This document shows, piece by piece, positions 1 to 9,557 of a DNA stretch of 64,000 bases. The number at the start of each line of letters is the position of its first letter. Position 1 is the first letter of the stretch. Origin of the DNA: Bacillota bacterium. Its GTDB lineage: Bacteria > Bacillota > Clostridia > Lachnospirales > Lachnospiraceae. The notes under the pieces are model-generated. The model was not told where the DNA came from, ran no database searches, and saw only the letters and a list, made by a program, of their open reading frames with translations. Both the position numbers and the translations under genes were made by a program. The DNA is taken from the NCBI GenBank assembly GCA_023420085.1, contig JAEZWQ010000034.1:1-64000 (forward strand). Reading direction: 5' to 3'.

Positions 1-51
1 TACGGGGGGATAATAGCAACAAATGCGATTAAGACCCGTATAAAAAAATAA
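1..51 (+). CDS. possible C-terminus of a gene entering from the left edge
   Basis: Frame 1 is open from base 1 for 16 codons and ends in TAA at 49-51 (reading YGGIIATNAIKTRIKK). The composition is protein-like, but the piece is too short to identify. The same bases carry a TACGGG/CCCGTA inverted repeat (1-6 and 35-40), so the tail of a structured RNA is an alternative. Confidence 0.25.
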   Translation, partial: YGGIIATNAIKTRIKK

Positions 52-136
52 TTTATACAATCAAAGATGCAAACTAGGAATTTTATCATCAATCTGAGAG
101 GTTTACACAAAAAAATTTACACTACCATATTTATAT

Positions 137-183
137 ATAAGAGGTCTTCTATAATCCTTAGATTTATATAGAAGACCTCTTAT
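137..183 (-). terminator. hairpin between the left-edge gene and recX
   Basis: A perfect 16-bp inverted repeat (137-152 with 168-183, 15-base loop) lies 26 bases past the recX stop. The T-rich tract is weak on both sides. It most likely ends the recA-recX transcript and perhaps also a convergent plus-strand gene. Confidence 0.6.
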
Positions 184-208
184 CCTTTATTATATTTATT
201 TATGAATT

Positions 209-811
209 TTAATCCGTGCTTAAATATTTATTTAATATATCATTGATTTCATCAGACTGAAATCCCCGATAAATAAGTTTATTAAAAGCTTTTGTCCTTT
301 TTTTATAATAATCAAGATTATTAAAATTAATGCTATCAAGTATACCAATCATTGTCTTTTCATTATCAGCCTCATATTCTGATAAGCAATTATCAATTAT
401 TTCAGTAGGAATACCTTTGTTATAAAGCTTTTCTTTAATTTTATAATACCCATATCTTTTTGAATACATTTCTATAAGATTTTCACAATAATTTCTATCA
501 TCAATATATCCATTATATATAAACTTATTTATAACAGGCTTAACAAAATTACTGCTATATCCATATATATATAGTTTTTTATATAGTTCATTAGATGAAT
601 AATCTTTTTTTGCTAATAATGAAGCTAATTTATACTTTATTGCAGGATAGATAAAATATTGAACTATCTCATCAAAATTATCTAAATTACCTGTTTTATT
701 AAGTTTATATTTATAAAATCCTTTGTTGCTGATTTTGAAAAAACTATTGTCATCAAGGTAAATTAACTTAGCATACTTACTTTTATCAATAATATCAACA
801 ATTCTAGGCAT
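209..811 (-). CDS. recX: regulatory protein RecX
   Basis: RecX family protein of 200 residues. In characterised homologues RecX binds RecA filaments and limits strand exchange and the SOS response. The C-terminal two thirds shows the repeating three-helix pattern of RecX (SSNELYKKLYIYGYSS, then DDRNYCENLIEMYSKRYGYYKIKEKL). Placement directly behind recA is the classic arrangement: the start codon lies one base past the recA stop. No good Shine-Dalgarno is visible, so translation is probably coupled to recA. The N-terminal 60 residues are poorly conserved, as usual for this family. Confidence 0.9.
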   Translation of the reverse strand: MPRIVDIIDKSKYAKLIYLDDNSFFKISNKGFYKYKLNKTGNLDNFDEIVQYFIYPAIKYKLASLLAKKDYSSNELYKKLYIYGYSSNFVKPVINKFIYNGYIDDRNYCENLIEMYSKRYGYYKIKEKLYNKGIPTEIIDNCLSEYEADNEKTMIGILDSINFNNLDYYKKRTKAFNKLIYRGFQSDEINDILNKYLSTD

Positions 812-812
812 A

Positions 813-1967
813 TTAATCTAAAACTTCATCAAAATCAAGTTCTTCAAGATCAATAGAATCTAGTTCAACATCCTCTAGAACATTATCTTCTTCTACTACT
901 TCTTCATTTTCGAATGAGAAAAGTTGCTTATGGTTTGCTTCCCTTATTTTTGATTCTAACTCTTCAGCTAAGGATACATTTTCTTGAAGCAATTTTTTTA
1001 CATTTTCAACACCTTGTCCAAGTTTTTCTCCATTATATGAGTACCATGATCCAGCTTTTTTAATAATGTCTAGTTCAACACCCAATTCAACAAGACATTG
1101 TTCATGTGAAAAACCTTCTCCATACATAAGGTGAGCTTCTATTTGTTTGAATGGTGGTGCCACTTTATTCTTAACAACCTTGATTTTTGTAACCGCTCCT
1201 AGAATTTTTCCTTCTTTAGAACCTCCATCACGTATATAATCTCCTCTTCTCACCTCTAGCCTTACAGAAGAATAGAACTTTAATGCTCTACCACCAGTTG
1301 TAACTTCTGGATTTCCATATGTTACACCTATTTTATCTCTTAACTGGTTAATAAATATAACCGCACAATCAGATTTACCTATTAATCCAGTAAGTTTTCT
1401 TAGTCCCTTAGACATCATTCTAGCATGAAGACCAACTTGAAGTTCTTCCATAGTACCTTCAATTTCAACTTTTGGTACTAAGGCTGCTACAGAATCGATT
1501 ACAATTAAATCAATTGCTCCTGATCTTACCATAGTTTCAGCAATTTCAAATGCTTGTTCTCCATTATCCGGTTGTGAAACATATAAATTATCAATGTCAA
1601 CACCAATTTTTTTTGCATAAACTGGATCAAGAGCATGTTCTGCATCAATATAGCCAGCAATACCACCCATCTTTTGAACTTCTGCAACTGCATGCAATGC
1701 AAGAGTTGTTTTACCACTTGATTCAGCTCCGTATATTTCTACTATTCTTGATTTTGGAATCCCTCCAACACCTAAAGCCATATCAAGAGTAAGGCATCCA
1801 GTTGGTATAGTATTTACTTCTATAGCTGTTTGATCCCCAAGTTTCATAACAGCTCCCTTTCCAAAATCTTTTTCAATCTTTGCTAGTGCTTCTTGTAGTA
1901 CCTTTTTTTTCTCTTCACTAGTTTCTGGTTTTATACTAGTAAATTTATCCTTTTTAGTCTTTGCCAT
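813..1967 (-). CDS. recA: recombinase RecA
   Basis: RecA, 384 residues, the ATP-dependent strand-exchange protein of homologous recombination and co-protease of the SOS response. Visible are the Walker A loop GAESSGKT (about residue 80), the Walker B stretch [10 protein letters not shown], the DNA-binding loop 1 region ([11 protein letters not shown]) and the loop 2 region [20 protein letters not shown]. An acidic C-terminal tail, the usual autoregulatory element, closes the protein. A strong Shine-Dalgarno (GGAGGG) precedes the ATG. I looked for a LexA box upstream and did not see one. Confidence 0.99.
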   Translation of the reverse strand: MAKTKKDKFTSIKPETSEEKKKVLQEALAKIEKDFGKGAVMKLGDQTAIEVNTIPTGCLTLDMALGVGGIPKSRIVEIYGAESSGKTTLALHAVAEVQKMGGIAGYIDAEHALDPVYAKKIGVDIDNLYVSQPDNGEQAFEIAETMVRSGAIDLIVIDSVAALVPKVEIEGTMEELQVGLHARMMSKGLRKLTGLIGKSDCAVIFINQLRDKIGVTYGNPEVTTGGRALKFYSSVRLEVRRGDYIRDGGSKEGKILGAVTKIKVVKNKVAPPFKQIEAHLMYGEGFSHEQCLVELGVELDIIKKAGSWYSYNGEKLGQGVENVKKLLQENVSLAEELESKIREANHKQLFSFENEEVVEEDNVLEDVELDSIDLEELDFDEVLD

Positions 1968-1995
1968 TTTCCCTCCACTAAAGTTATATATTTAT

Positions 1996-2004
1996 ATTAT
2001 ACCA
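1996..2004 (-). promoter_or_regulatory. recA promoter, extended -10
   Basis: On the minus strand TGGTATAAT forms an extended -10 element about 30 bases upstream of the recA start. A convincing -35 hexamer is not visible, which fits an extended -10 promoter. Confidence 0.6.
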
Positions 2005-2106
2005 TAAAAATATATTTTTATTTATTAACTATTACGTCTAATTATTCGTATAAAATACCAAGATGTATCATACGATAACATTATATATTGGTTTATAAAT
2101 AAACAA

Positions 2107-2180
2107 AAGACACTTATAGGTGCCCTTTATTAGTTAGATTTTTAGATCTAAACTTTCAAGACGGTACATTACAGTGTCTT
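2107..2180 (-). terminator. branched hairpin between cinA and recA
   Basis: AAGACAC (2107-2113) pairs with GTGTCTT (2174-2180). An inner hairpin forms around the TTAGAT / ATCTAA repeats near 2133-2153, and the outer stem is extended by GGTGCC/GGTAC-type pairing. It begins directly after the cinA stop. On the minus strand the closing arm is followed by TTGTTT, a weak U tract. Most likely it terminates the upstream operon ahead of the recA promoter. The multi-branched shape is more elaborate than a simple terminator. Confidence 0.5.
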
Positions 2181-2181
2181 A

Positions 2182-3447
2182 TTATTTGGTATATATTCTT
2201 AAATAATTATTATTTAAATCAAGAATATGATTTCTTAATTGAATTAAAGCTGCTTTAGTTGCCATATTAATATTCTCTGTTCTTGATCCATTAAAATAAT
2301 ATGTATTAATCATTTTGTCTTTATTTTTAACAAATGTTCCAATAATAATTTTACCTTCCTCATTATTTCTATTATCATTACCAGGACCAGCAACTCCACT
2401 TATTGCAATACATACATTAGCAGATGTTTTATCAATTAATCCTTCTATCATTTCATTGACAACATTAATACTTACAGCTGAATATTTAATTAAAGTATCT
2501 TTATTAACTTTTAGTTCTTTTATTTTAGCTTCATCGCTATAAGTTATATAACCGCTATTAAAAAACTTAGATATACCTGGAATATTGACTAATTTTGATG
2601 ATAGTAATCCGCCAGTACAAGATTCTGCCACGGATATTCTATATCCAAATTCATTCAATAGTCTGTAAATATCATCTTCTATAAATTCTTTTTCATCATA
2701 TGCAAATATATTGTTGTTAAAGTTTTTTTTCAATATATCTATAACATTATCGATTTTATTATTAGCCTCTTCCTCACTACTTGCAGCTGATGATATCCTA
2801 AAATCAACTTCCATAAATTTACAATATGGTGCAATTGTTGGATCGGTCTGCTTTTTAATAATGTCATCAATCATATTTGCTGCAGTCGATTCTTCGATAT
2901 TTGTTATTTTTACCATTTTTGAATATACAGGTACATCAGCATAATCCTTTAACAGAGGCATTGCATAGTTTTCAAGCATTGGAAGACATTCATTAGGTGG
3001 ACCAGGGATTATGATTATAATTTTATTATCGTATTTTATTAATTGGCCTAAAGCCGTTCCATTATCATTGTATAATAATGTTGCTCCATTAATTATATAA
3101 GTCTGTTTAAATAAATTTGTTTCAAGTTTATCTAAATTAAGAAAACATTTTATATGTTCCTCAGCTTTTTTAGAATAAACTAATTTTGCACCTATTACAT
3201 CTGATACAACTTTTAATGTTATATCGTCATCTGTTGGTCCTAGGCCTCCTGATATAATAATACATTCACATTGTTTTAGAGAGCTTTTAACCATATTAAA
3301 AGCTCTCTTATAATTATCACCAACAACATGATGATGAAGAACATAGTGTCCATTTTTAATACATATTTTAGAAATATTTTGAGCATTTGTATTAACAATA
3401 TTACCCATCAATACTTCAGTACCAATACACAAGATATCCGTAACCAT
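2182..3447 (-). CDS. cinA: CinA: molybdopterin-binding-like domain plus nicotinamide-nucleotide amidase
   Basis: CinA of 421 residues in the family's usual two-part form. The N-terminal MoCF_biosynth (COG1058) domain is recognisable from MVTDILCIGTEVLMGNIVNTNA and SGGLGPTDDD. The C-terminal PncC-like domain carries VAESCTGGLLSSKL and AISGVAGPGNDN. Homologous domains hydrolyse ADP-ribose-type nucleotides and deamidate NMN, linking CinA to NAD salvage; in naturally competent bacteria the protein is co-transcribed with recA. The start codon lies two bases past the upstream gene with no clear Shine-Dalgarno, suggesting coupling. Confidence 0.95.
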   Translation of the reverse strand: MVTDILCIGTEVLMGNIVNTNAQNISKICIKNGHYVLHHHVVGDNYKRAFNMVKSSLKQCECIIISGGLGPTDDDITLKVVSDVIGAKLVYSKKAEEHIKCFLNLDKLETNLFKQTYIINGATLLYNDNGTALGQLIKYDNKIIIIIPGPPNECLPMLENYAMPLLKDYADVPVYSKMVKITNIEESTAANMIDDIIKKQTDPTIAPYCKFMEVDFRISSAASSEEEANNKIDNVIDILKKNFNNNIFAYDEKEFIEDDIYRLLNEFGYRISVAESCTGGLLSSKLVNIPGISKFFNSGYITYSDEAKIKELKVNKDTLIKYSAVSINVVNEMIEGLIDKTSANVCIAISGVAGPGNDNRNNEEGKIIIGTFVKNKDKMINTYYFNGSRTENINMATKAALIQLRNHILDLNNNYLRIYTK

Positions 3448-3449
3448 AA

Positions 3450-4931
3450 TTAATTTTGATATAATTTATTTGTTTCATATTTTGGTTCCATACTTAAATG
3501 TATACCAAATTGTTTGAATACTTTTCTATCTTCATTTGAAATAATAACACTAGAATGCGCTTGTAATCCTTTTAATTTAGGTAATTGTTCAAGAACAATT
3601 TGTGCAACAGGATTTGTAACTGCACTTATTGATATTGCAGTCAAAGCTTCATTAGCATTTAATCTTAAATTTGCATCTTCACTTTGCATACGTTTTAATT
3701 TTTGAATAGGATCAAATATAACAGGTGGTATTATATGGATTTCATCCTTAATTTCAGCAAGACTTTTTAAAGCATTTATAAGCGCTCCCGCTCCTGCATT
3801 CATAACTTCTGTATTTTTTCCAGTAACAATTTCTCCATTTTCAAGCTCAATTGCAACAACTGAAGAACCTGTCTCCTCTGCCTTTTTATTAGCTTCTGTT
3901 GCTACCTTTCTAAGACTTATATCAAGGTTAGCTTTTTGAAGAATATTTAAAGACTTGTTAACAGTATCTTGTGATCCTCTCCCCATAGCTTTATCGCAAA
4001 GTGCAGTATAATATCTACGAATTATTTCCTCATTTGCAGCTGCTCTAACAGCTTCATCATCAAAAATACAAAATCCAGCCATGTTTACACCCATATCTGT
4101 AGGTGACATATAAGGACACTCTCCCATAATCTGAGTTAACATAGCTTTAAGCACTGGATAGATTTCAACATCCCTATTATAGTTTATAGTTGTCTCTCCA
4201 TATGCTTCAAGGTGGAACGGATCTATTATATTAATATCGTTCAAATCAGCAGTAGCTGCTTCATATGCTATATTTACAGGATGATTTAAAGGTAAATTCC
4301 AAACAGGGAATGTTTCAAACTTAGCATACCCTACCTTTATTCCTCTCTTATGCTCATGATAAAGCTGAGATAAACATGTTGCCATTTTTCCACTTCCTGG
4401 TCCAGGTGCTGTTACAACAACAAGAGGTCTAGATGTTTCTATATATTCGTTTTTACCATAACCATTTTCACTAACAATATTAGGTATATCATTTGGATAT
4501 CCATCAATATTATAATGTTTATATACCTTGAAATTTAATGATTCAAGTCTTTTTATAAAATCATTAGCTGATTTTTGATTATTATACTTTGTAACGACTA
4601 CACTACCAACATAAAGCCCAAATGAATGGAAGGCATCAATAAGTCTTAATACATCTGTTTCATAGGTTATTCCTATATCTTCTCTCATTTTATTGTTCTC
4701 AATATCTTCAGAACTAATAACTAATAAAATTTCTGCTTTATCTGCAAGTGCACTCAACATTCTAACTTTTACATCTGGTGCAAAACCTGGCAATACTCTT
4801 GATGCGTGGTAATCATCAAAAAGCTTACCACCAAATTCAAGATATAGCTTATTCCCTGAATTATTAATTCTTTCCATTATTTTTTCTGATTGTAGTTTAA
4901 TATATTTATCGTTATCAAATCCTGTCTTCAT
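3450..4931 (-). CDS. UPF0371 / DUF1846 family protein
   Basis: About 493 residues, the normal length of the UPF0371 (DUF1846) family, whose biochemical function I do not know to be established. Family members start with the MKTGFDNDKYIKLQ pattern, so I place the start at the ATG at 4931, preceded by GAGGAAT, rather than at in-frame starts further upstream inside yebC. A glycine-rich segment near residue 185 (TAPGPGSGKMATCLSQLYHEH) looks like a phosphate-binding loop, and the downstream VNMAGFCIFDD region is typical. It starts one base after the yebC stop and is followed two bases later by cinA. Confidence 0.85.
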   Translation of the reverse strand: MKTGFDNDKYIKLQSEKIMERINNSGNKLYLEFGGKLFDDYHASRVLPGFAPDVKVRMLSALADKAEILLVISSEDIENNKMREDIGITYETDVLRLIDAFHSFGLYVGSVVVTKYNNQKSANDFIKRLESLNFKVYKHYNIDGYPNDIPNIVSENGYGKNEYIETSRPLVVVTAPGPGSGKMATCLSQLYHEHKRGIKVGYAKFETFPVWNLPLNHPVNIAYEAATADLNDINIIDPFHLEAYGETTINYNRDVEIYPVLKAMLTQIMGECPYMSPTDMGVNMAGFCIFDDEAVRAAANEEIIRRYYTALCDKAMGRGSQDTVNKSLNILQKANLDISLRKVATEANKKAEETGSSVVAIELENGEIVTGKNTEVMNAGAGALINALKSLAEIKDEIHIIPPVIFDPIQKLKRMQSEDANLRLNANEALTAISISAVTNPVAQIVLEQLPKLKGLQAHSSVIISNEDRKVFKQFGIHLSMEPKYETNKLYQN

Positions 4932-4932
4932 A

Positions 4933-5667
4933 TTATTCCTCTTCATTCCAATTATGATATACTTCTTGAACATCATCGTCATCATCTAAAAGATCAAGCA
5001 TCTTATTCATACCATTTTTAGAGGCATCATCTTTTAGAGTGACTTTTGTTTGTGGTAGCATTGTTACCTCAGAAAAAATTGTACTAATATTATTTTCATT
5101 TATACAATCTCTTACTGAATTAAAATCTGCTGGTGTAGTATAAATTTCAAAAGAATCTTCTTCTTCAATAAAATCCTCCGCTCCTGCATCTATAACTAAA
5201 GACATAATATCATCAGCATCAAGTGTACACTCATTTTTATCGATAATTATTAATCCTTTTTCATCAAACATAAATGAAACGCAACCACTTACACCCATAC
5301 TACCTCCACCTTTTGTAAAGGCATTTCGTACATTAGATGCAGTTCTATTTTTATTGTCTGTTAAGGCCTTAACTATTACTGCTACCCCATTAGGACCATA
5401 TCCTTCATATGTGATAGATTCATAATTAGTATCATTACCTTCTCCAGAAGCCTTTTTTATACTCCTCTCAATTGTATCATTAGGCATATTATTTGCCTTA
5501 CATTTCGCAATGACATCTTTTAATTTACTATTACTATTAGGATCAGCACCACCTTCTTTTACAGCAACAGCTATTTCTCTTCCAAGCTTAGTAAATATTT
5601 TACCTTTAGCAGCGTCATTCTTTTCTTTTTTGTGTTTAATGTTTGAAAATTTAGAATGTCCTGACAT
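4933..5667 (-). CDS. yebC: YebC/PmpR family protein
   Basis: YebC/TACO1 family, 244 residues, starting with the signature MSGHSKFSNIKHKKEKNDAAKGK. Members are described as DNA-binding regulators and, more recently, as helpers of translation through difficult peptide stretches. The family motifs ITYEGYGPNGVAVIVKALTDNKNRT and the acidic C-terminus are present. The Shine-Dalgarno AAAGGAG lies more than 25 bases from the ATG, too far for direct use. Between them sit a seven-codon upstream ORF and a hairpin, annotated separately. Confidence 0.97.
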   Translation of the reverse strand: MSGHSKFSNIKHKKEKNDAAKGKIFTKLGREIAVAVKEGGADPNSNSKLKDVIAKCKANNMPNDTIERSIKKASGEGNDTNYESITYEGYGPNGVAVIVKALTDNKNRTASNVRNAFTKGGGSMGVSGCVSFMFDEKGLIIIDKNECTLDADDIMSLVIDAGAEDFIEEEDSFEIYTTPADFNSVRDCINENNISTIFSEVTMLPQTKVTLKDDASKNGMNKMLDLLDDDDDVQEVYHNWNEEE

Positions 5668-5668
5668 A

Positions 5669-5703
5669 CTAACTGTATGATATAAAAATCATACACTCCT
5701 TTC
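5669..5703 (-). promoter_or_regulatory. yebC leader: displaced Shine-Dalgarno, 7-codon uORF and hairpin
   Basis: A strong Shine-Dalgarno (GAAAGGAG, 5703-5696) overlaps the upstream stop codon. Four bases later an ATG (5692-5690) opens a reading frame MIFISYS ending in TAG at 5671-5669, one base before the yebC ATG. The same bases fold as GTATGAT / ATCATAC with a six-base loop, which would bring the Shine-Dalgarno to normal distance from the yebC start. Either coupled re-initiation or hairpin-assisted initiation would explain the layout. Confidence 0.5.
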
Positions 5704-6923
5704 TATACTAATTTAGTAATTTTAACAAGTTGAATAACTTTATTTTTTACTTTTTTTATAACAAAACGGTATCCTTCATATTCAATACTTAAATTACCTT
5801 CATTTTCTGTTGGAATTTTATTAAGTTTTGAAGTAAGAAAACCATTTAATGTTTCAAATTCATCATCAAAAGATATATTTAATCTTTCCTCAATAATTTC
5901 TAATGGACATATTCCACGCACTATAAAAACATCTTTTGATTTTTCAATTATCATAGTTTCATCAACATCATATTCATCAAGAATATTTCCCATTATTTCT
6001 TCGATAATATCTTCCATAGTTAAAATACCATCAAGCTGTCCATATTCGTCAATAATAATGGCCATATGATTTTTTTCAGATTGCATTTCCTTAAATATAT
6101 CATTTACATCTTTAGTATTTGGTACAAAATAAGGCTTTCTAAGCATTTCGGGTAAGGATGATATAGGTAGTTCTCTATCAGATGTATTATAATGCTTCAA
6201 AAAATCTCTTATATGAATAATACCGATTATATTATCAACTTCATCTTTAAATACTGGATAACGAGAAAACTTTGTAGACATTATTATTTCATAAACTTCA
6301 GCAAATGACTTATTACTATCAATAACTATAAGATTTTTCCTATGTGTCATTATATCTCTAGCTTCTTTTTCTCCTAATTCAACTATATTGTTTATCATCT
6401 CTGCTTCTTCTTTATCCAATAAACCTTGTTCGTGACCATCATTAACTATAGATATTATTTCATCTTCTGTAACTCTGTTATACTCTTGATCAGTATTAAG
6501 CCCAACTATCATTGTAATGCAATTAATTATAAAAGAAAAAATAAAAACTATTGGATAAAAAATAGTATATATAGCATTTGATATATTAAAAATTTTGCTA
6601 TTAATTTTTTCAGCTTTATGATACCCCAAGTGTTTAATCAGTATTGTTAAAATAACAATAATTAAGCATAAGATATATGAGTATTTAAGCTTTGATGATA
6701 CATATATTGCGCTGGCAAACAAAATCATGTTTAACACCAATAATTTTGTGTGATATGAACCAACATATCTCATCAACTTTTTATGTATTTCATTATTTTC
6801 ATCTTCAATACTTGCATAATTAATACTATCAACTGCACCATATAAATACCACATAAATAGATTCATAAGTACAATAAGTATTAAACTAATAATTAAAATT
6901 TGATTTATCGAATCACTATCCAC
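5703..6923 (-). CDS. CorC/HlyC-type membrane protein (DUF21, CBS pair)
   Basis: Integral membrane protein of 406 residues in the CorC/HlyC (CNNM-like) family, proposed to act in magnesium or divalent cation export. Order of parts: a DUF21 transmembrane region with hydrophobic segments near residues 8-28, 57-75, 80-98 and 115-140; a CBS pair (MTHRKNLIVIDSNKSF to MAIIIDEYGQLDGILTMEDIIEEIMG, about 190-310); and a C-terminal CorC_HlyC domain (LNGFLTSKLNKIP, 330-405). The start is GTG at 6923, sharing its G with the stop of alr (TAGTG), so translation is coupled. Confidence 0.9.
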   Translation of the reverse strand: MDSDSINQILIISLILIVLMNLFMWYLYGAVDSINYASIEDENNEIHKKLMRYVGSYHTKLLVLNMILFASAIYVSSKLKYSYILCLIIVILTILIKHLGYHKAEKINSKIFNISNAIYTIFYPIVFIFSFIINCITMIVGLNTDQEYNRVTEDEIISIVNDGHEQGLLDKEEAEMINNIVELGEKEARDIMTHRKNLIVIDSNKSFAEVYEIIMSTKFSRYPVFKDEVDNIIGIIHIRDFLKHYNTSDRELPISSLPEMLRKPYFVPNTKDVNDIFKEMQSEKNHMAIIIDEYGQLDGILTMEDIIEEIMGNILDEYDVDETMIIEKSKDVFIVRGICPLEIIEERLNISFDDEFETLNGFLTSKLNKIPTENEGNLSIEYEGYRFVIKKVKNKVIQLVKITKLV

Positions 6924-8092
6924 TATATTCTCCTATTTGTATAAAAATAATTAATTTCATCTATAACCTCACCATTTCTATAATATAGACGAGGTATTCT
7001 CTTACTTAAACCACATATAAACTCATAATTAAATTTATTTGATAGATTTGAAAGTTCATCCAAAGTAATATTGTTTTTACCGTCACTGCCTATCAAAATA
7101 ACTTCATCATTTATATTAACATCTTCTATATCAGATACATCTACCATGAATTGGTCCATACATATTTTCCCCACAATATTGGCTTTGTGTCCATTTATTA
7201 AAACATAGCCAATATTAGAAAGAGATCTAGGGTATCCATCTCCATATCCGACTGGAATTGTAGCTATCTTCATTCGTTTATCTGAAATAAAAGAAGAATT
7301 ATAACTTATTCCTTGATTTTTTTCAATATATTTAACAAAAATAACATGACTTTTTAAGCTAAGCGCAGGTTCAACTTTAATTTTTTTATCCACATAATTT
7401 GAAGGGTAATATCCATATGTTATAAGTCCGGCTCTTACCATATCCATATGAGCATTATCAAAGTTTAATATTGCAGCAGAATTAGCACAGTGTTTTATTG
7501 GAATATTAATCTTATTATCACTTAATTTATCAAGTATTTTTTTAAAATCACTTAACTGATTATTTGCTCTTAAAAGATCATCTTCATCAGCATTCGCAAA
7601 ATGTGTAAATATACCTTCTATAACAATATTAGGAAGATTATATATAGTTTTTATCTTATCAATAAGGCACTCATCATTCTTAAATCCAATCCTATTCATA
7701 CCAGTATCTATTTTTATATGTATATAACAATTCTTGTTCATAACCTTTGCATATTCAGAAAGTCGTTTAGCTGTATTTATATCAAACACTGTAAAACGTA
7801 TGTCTGAACTAAGAGCATCTGGTATTTTTTCATCAAATATAGCTCCTAATATTAATATAGGTTTATTAATAAACGATGATTTTAAATCTAATGCCTCATC
7901 TACAGTTGCTACTCCATAAAAGTCTACAATATCATTTATATATTTTGCACATGAAACTGCTCCATGCCCATATCCATCTGCCTTAATAACAGCCATAAAT
8001 TTTGAATTCTTTAACTCTGATTTAATTTTTGATATATTATTCCTAATTATATCTATATTAACTTCTGCATAGACCCTACTATAGTTATTCAT
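6923..8092 (-). CDS. alr: alanine racemase
   Basis: PLP-dependent alanine racemase, 389 residues, making D-alanine for peptidoglycan. The PLP lysine motif AVIKADGYGHGA is at residues 34-45, and the second catalytic residue is the Tyr of GISYNSSFISDKRM. The substrate-binding stretch KICMDQFMVDVSD is also present. It overlaps the upstream nnr gene by 8 bases and the downstream gene by 1. The acpS-nnr-alr order is common in Firmicutes. Confidence 0.97.
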   Translation of the reverse strand: MNNYSRVYAEVNIDIIRNNISKIKSELKNSKFMAVIKADGYGHGAVSCAKYINDIVDFYGVATVDEALDLKSSFINKPILILGAIFDEKIPDALSSDIRFTVFDINTAKRLSEYAKVMNKNCYIHIKIDTGMNRIGFKNDECLIDKIKTIYNLPNIVIEGIFTHFANADEDDLLRANNQLSDFKKILDKLSDNKINIPIKHCANSAAILNFDNAHMDMVRAGLITYGYYPSNYVDKKIKVEPALSLKSHVIFVKYIEKNQGISYNSSFISDKRMKIATIPVGYGDGYPRSLSNIGYVLINGHKANIVGKICMDQFMVDVSDIEDVNINDEVILIGSDGKNNITLDELSNLSNKFNYEFICGLSKRIPRLYYRNGEVIDEINYFYTNRRI

Positions 8093-9557
8093 ATAATCTC
8101 CAATTATTTAGTATATCACTTGCATTTACCGTTCTTTTCCCTAGAATTTTGCCAGTATTTCTACCAAGTTTCCCATGTATGTATGAACCATATTTTATTG
8201 CATCTTTTATATTAGTTCCTTGTGATATCAAAGATGTAATTGTACCTGCAAGTAAATCTCCACTTCCAGCTTTAGCCAAGGTTACATCTCCAGTAATATT
8301 TAAACAAAACTTATTTCCCTCTTCGGGTATTAAGCTTATATAATCTTTTAAAATCATGTTAATATTATATCTATTATAAAAAGTTAAAGCTGTCTCAAGA
8401 TTATCAGTATAATCAATATTTAATCTTCTACATAAATTTTTAAATTCTCCTATATGAGGAGTTATGATTACATTTTTATTTGCAATTAAATTAATATTAT
8501 CCAAATCAATTAAATTAATTCCATCTGCATCAATAACAATTGGATGCTTATAATTATTTATAACTATATTAAATAATTCTTTACTTATATCGTCTAATCC
8601 TAACCCCGAACCAATCATACAAACATTAGAAATATTTAGTAGTTCATAAATAACAGGATCAATTTTATCTTGATATGTATATGTAATAGCCTCAGGTAGT
8701 AATGTATTAATTGATTGCTTATTATTAATATGAGTATAATTATAGATTTTACCACATCCAGTTTTATAACAAGCGGCTGAGGCAAAATATAATGCACCAA
8801 ACATATCCTTATTTCCTGCAATAATTAATGATGTTCCGAAATTACCTTTGTGCATATGATTTAATCTTAGAGGTAACTTTATATCACTATCCTCTAACGA
8901 GTAAAATGTTTCAGCATTTCTAATAATAATATCATCTGGAAATCCAATATTTTTTACAACTACTTCTCCTGCATATGTATTTCCAGGATGAGCTATTAAT
9001 CCAAACTTATTTACACCAAAGGTAACAGTTAAATCAGCTTTAATTGCATTTCCCATTACTTTTCCATTAGATGCATTTATTCCTGATGGTATATCTATAG
9101 ATATTACAAATTTATTTGAAATATTTATAGAATTAAATATAAAATTATAGTCATCTCTTATGTCAGAATTAAGGCCAATACCAAAGATGGAATCAACTAT
9201 AACATTGTAATTTTGCAAAATATATGTTATTAATACGTCGTCATAACATTTAATACCTAGATTCTTAATTATTTCTAACTGAATATTAAATTCATTACTT
9301 CCACAACTTCTATTCAAATAACAATCGACTTTATAACCATTTATAAAAAGGATTCTTGCTAATGCTAGACCATCTCCAGAATTATTACCACTACCGCAAA
9401 CAATTAAAAATTTAGTATCCTTACTAAATCTCTTATTAATTTCCTCAAATACTGATAGCGCTGCCGATTCCATTAATACTAAAGATGGTATACCTATATT
9501 GTTAATACTTTCATGGTCAATGCGTTTCATCTGTTCAGCTGTTGCATAATACTTCAT
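8085..9557 (-). CDS. nnr: bifunctional NAD(P)HX epimerase / ADP-dependent dehydratase
   Basis: A 490-residue fusion repairing hydrated NAD(P)H. The N-terminal YjeF_N domain (about 1-210) is the epimerase, with CGSGNNSGDGLALAR and DSIFGIGL. The C-terminal domain (about 225-490) is the ribokinase-fold dehydratase, with GSGLGLDD, DADGINLI, TPHIGEFKNL and the catalytic region AKAGSGDLLAGTITSL. The Shine-Dalgarno GAGGAG sits inside the end of acpS, giving a 4-base gene overlap. Confidence 0.95.
   Translation of the reverse strand: MKYYATAEQMKRIDHESINNIGIPSLVLMESAALSVFEEINKRFSKDTKFLIVCGSGNNSGDGLALARILFINGYKVDCYLNRSCGSNEFNIQLEIIKNLGIKCYDDVLITYILQNYNVIVDSIFGIGLNSDIRDDYNFIFNSINISNKFVISIDIPSGINASNGKVMGNAIKADLTVTFGVNKFGLIAHPGNTYAGEVVVKNIGFPDDIIIRNAETFYSLEDSDIKLPLRLNHMHKGNFGTSLIIAGNKDMFGALYFASAACYKTGCGKIYNYTHINNKQSINTLLPEAITYTYQDKIDPVIYELLNISNVCMIGSGLGLDDISKELFNIVINNYKHPIVIDADGINLIDLDNINLIANKNVIITPHIGEFKNLCRRLNIDYTDNLETALTFYNRYNINMILKDYISLIPEEGNKFCLNITGDVTLAKAGSGDLLAGTITSLISQGTNIKDAIKYGSYIHGKLGRNTGKILGKRTVNASDILNNWRLYE

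Noticed and set aside
1..120. riboswitch or structured RNA at the left edge
   Set aside because: TACGGG/CCCGTA and a CTGAGAG stretch look suggestive of TPP-type elements, but the other conserved parts are missing and the first 51 bases read as a protein end.
1968..2106. SOS (LexA) box upstream of recA
   Set aside because: No GAAC-N4-GTTC type site is visible. TCGTAT/ATACGA halves at 2046 and 2070 are 18 bases apart and do not fit the motif.
4932..4985. upstream starts of the UPF0371 gene
   Set aside because: They lie inside yebC without ribosome binding sites; the family N-terminus begins at the ATG at 4931.
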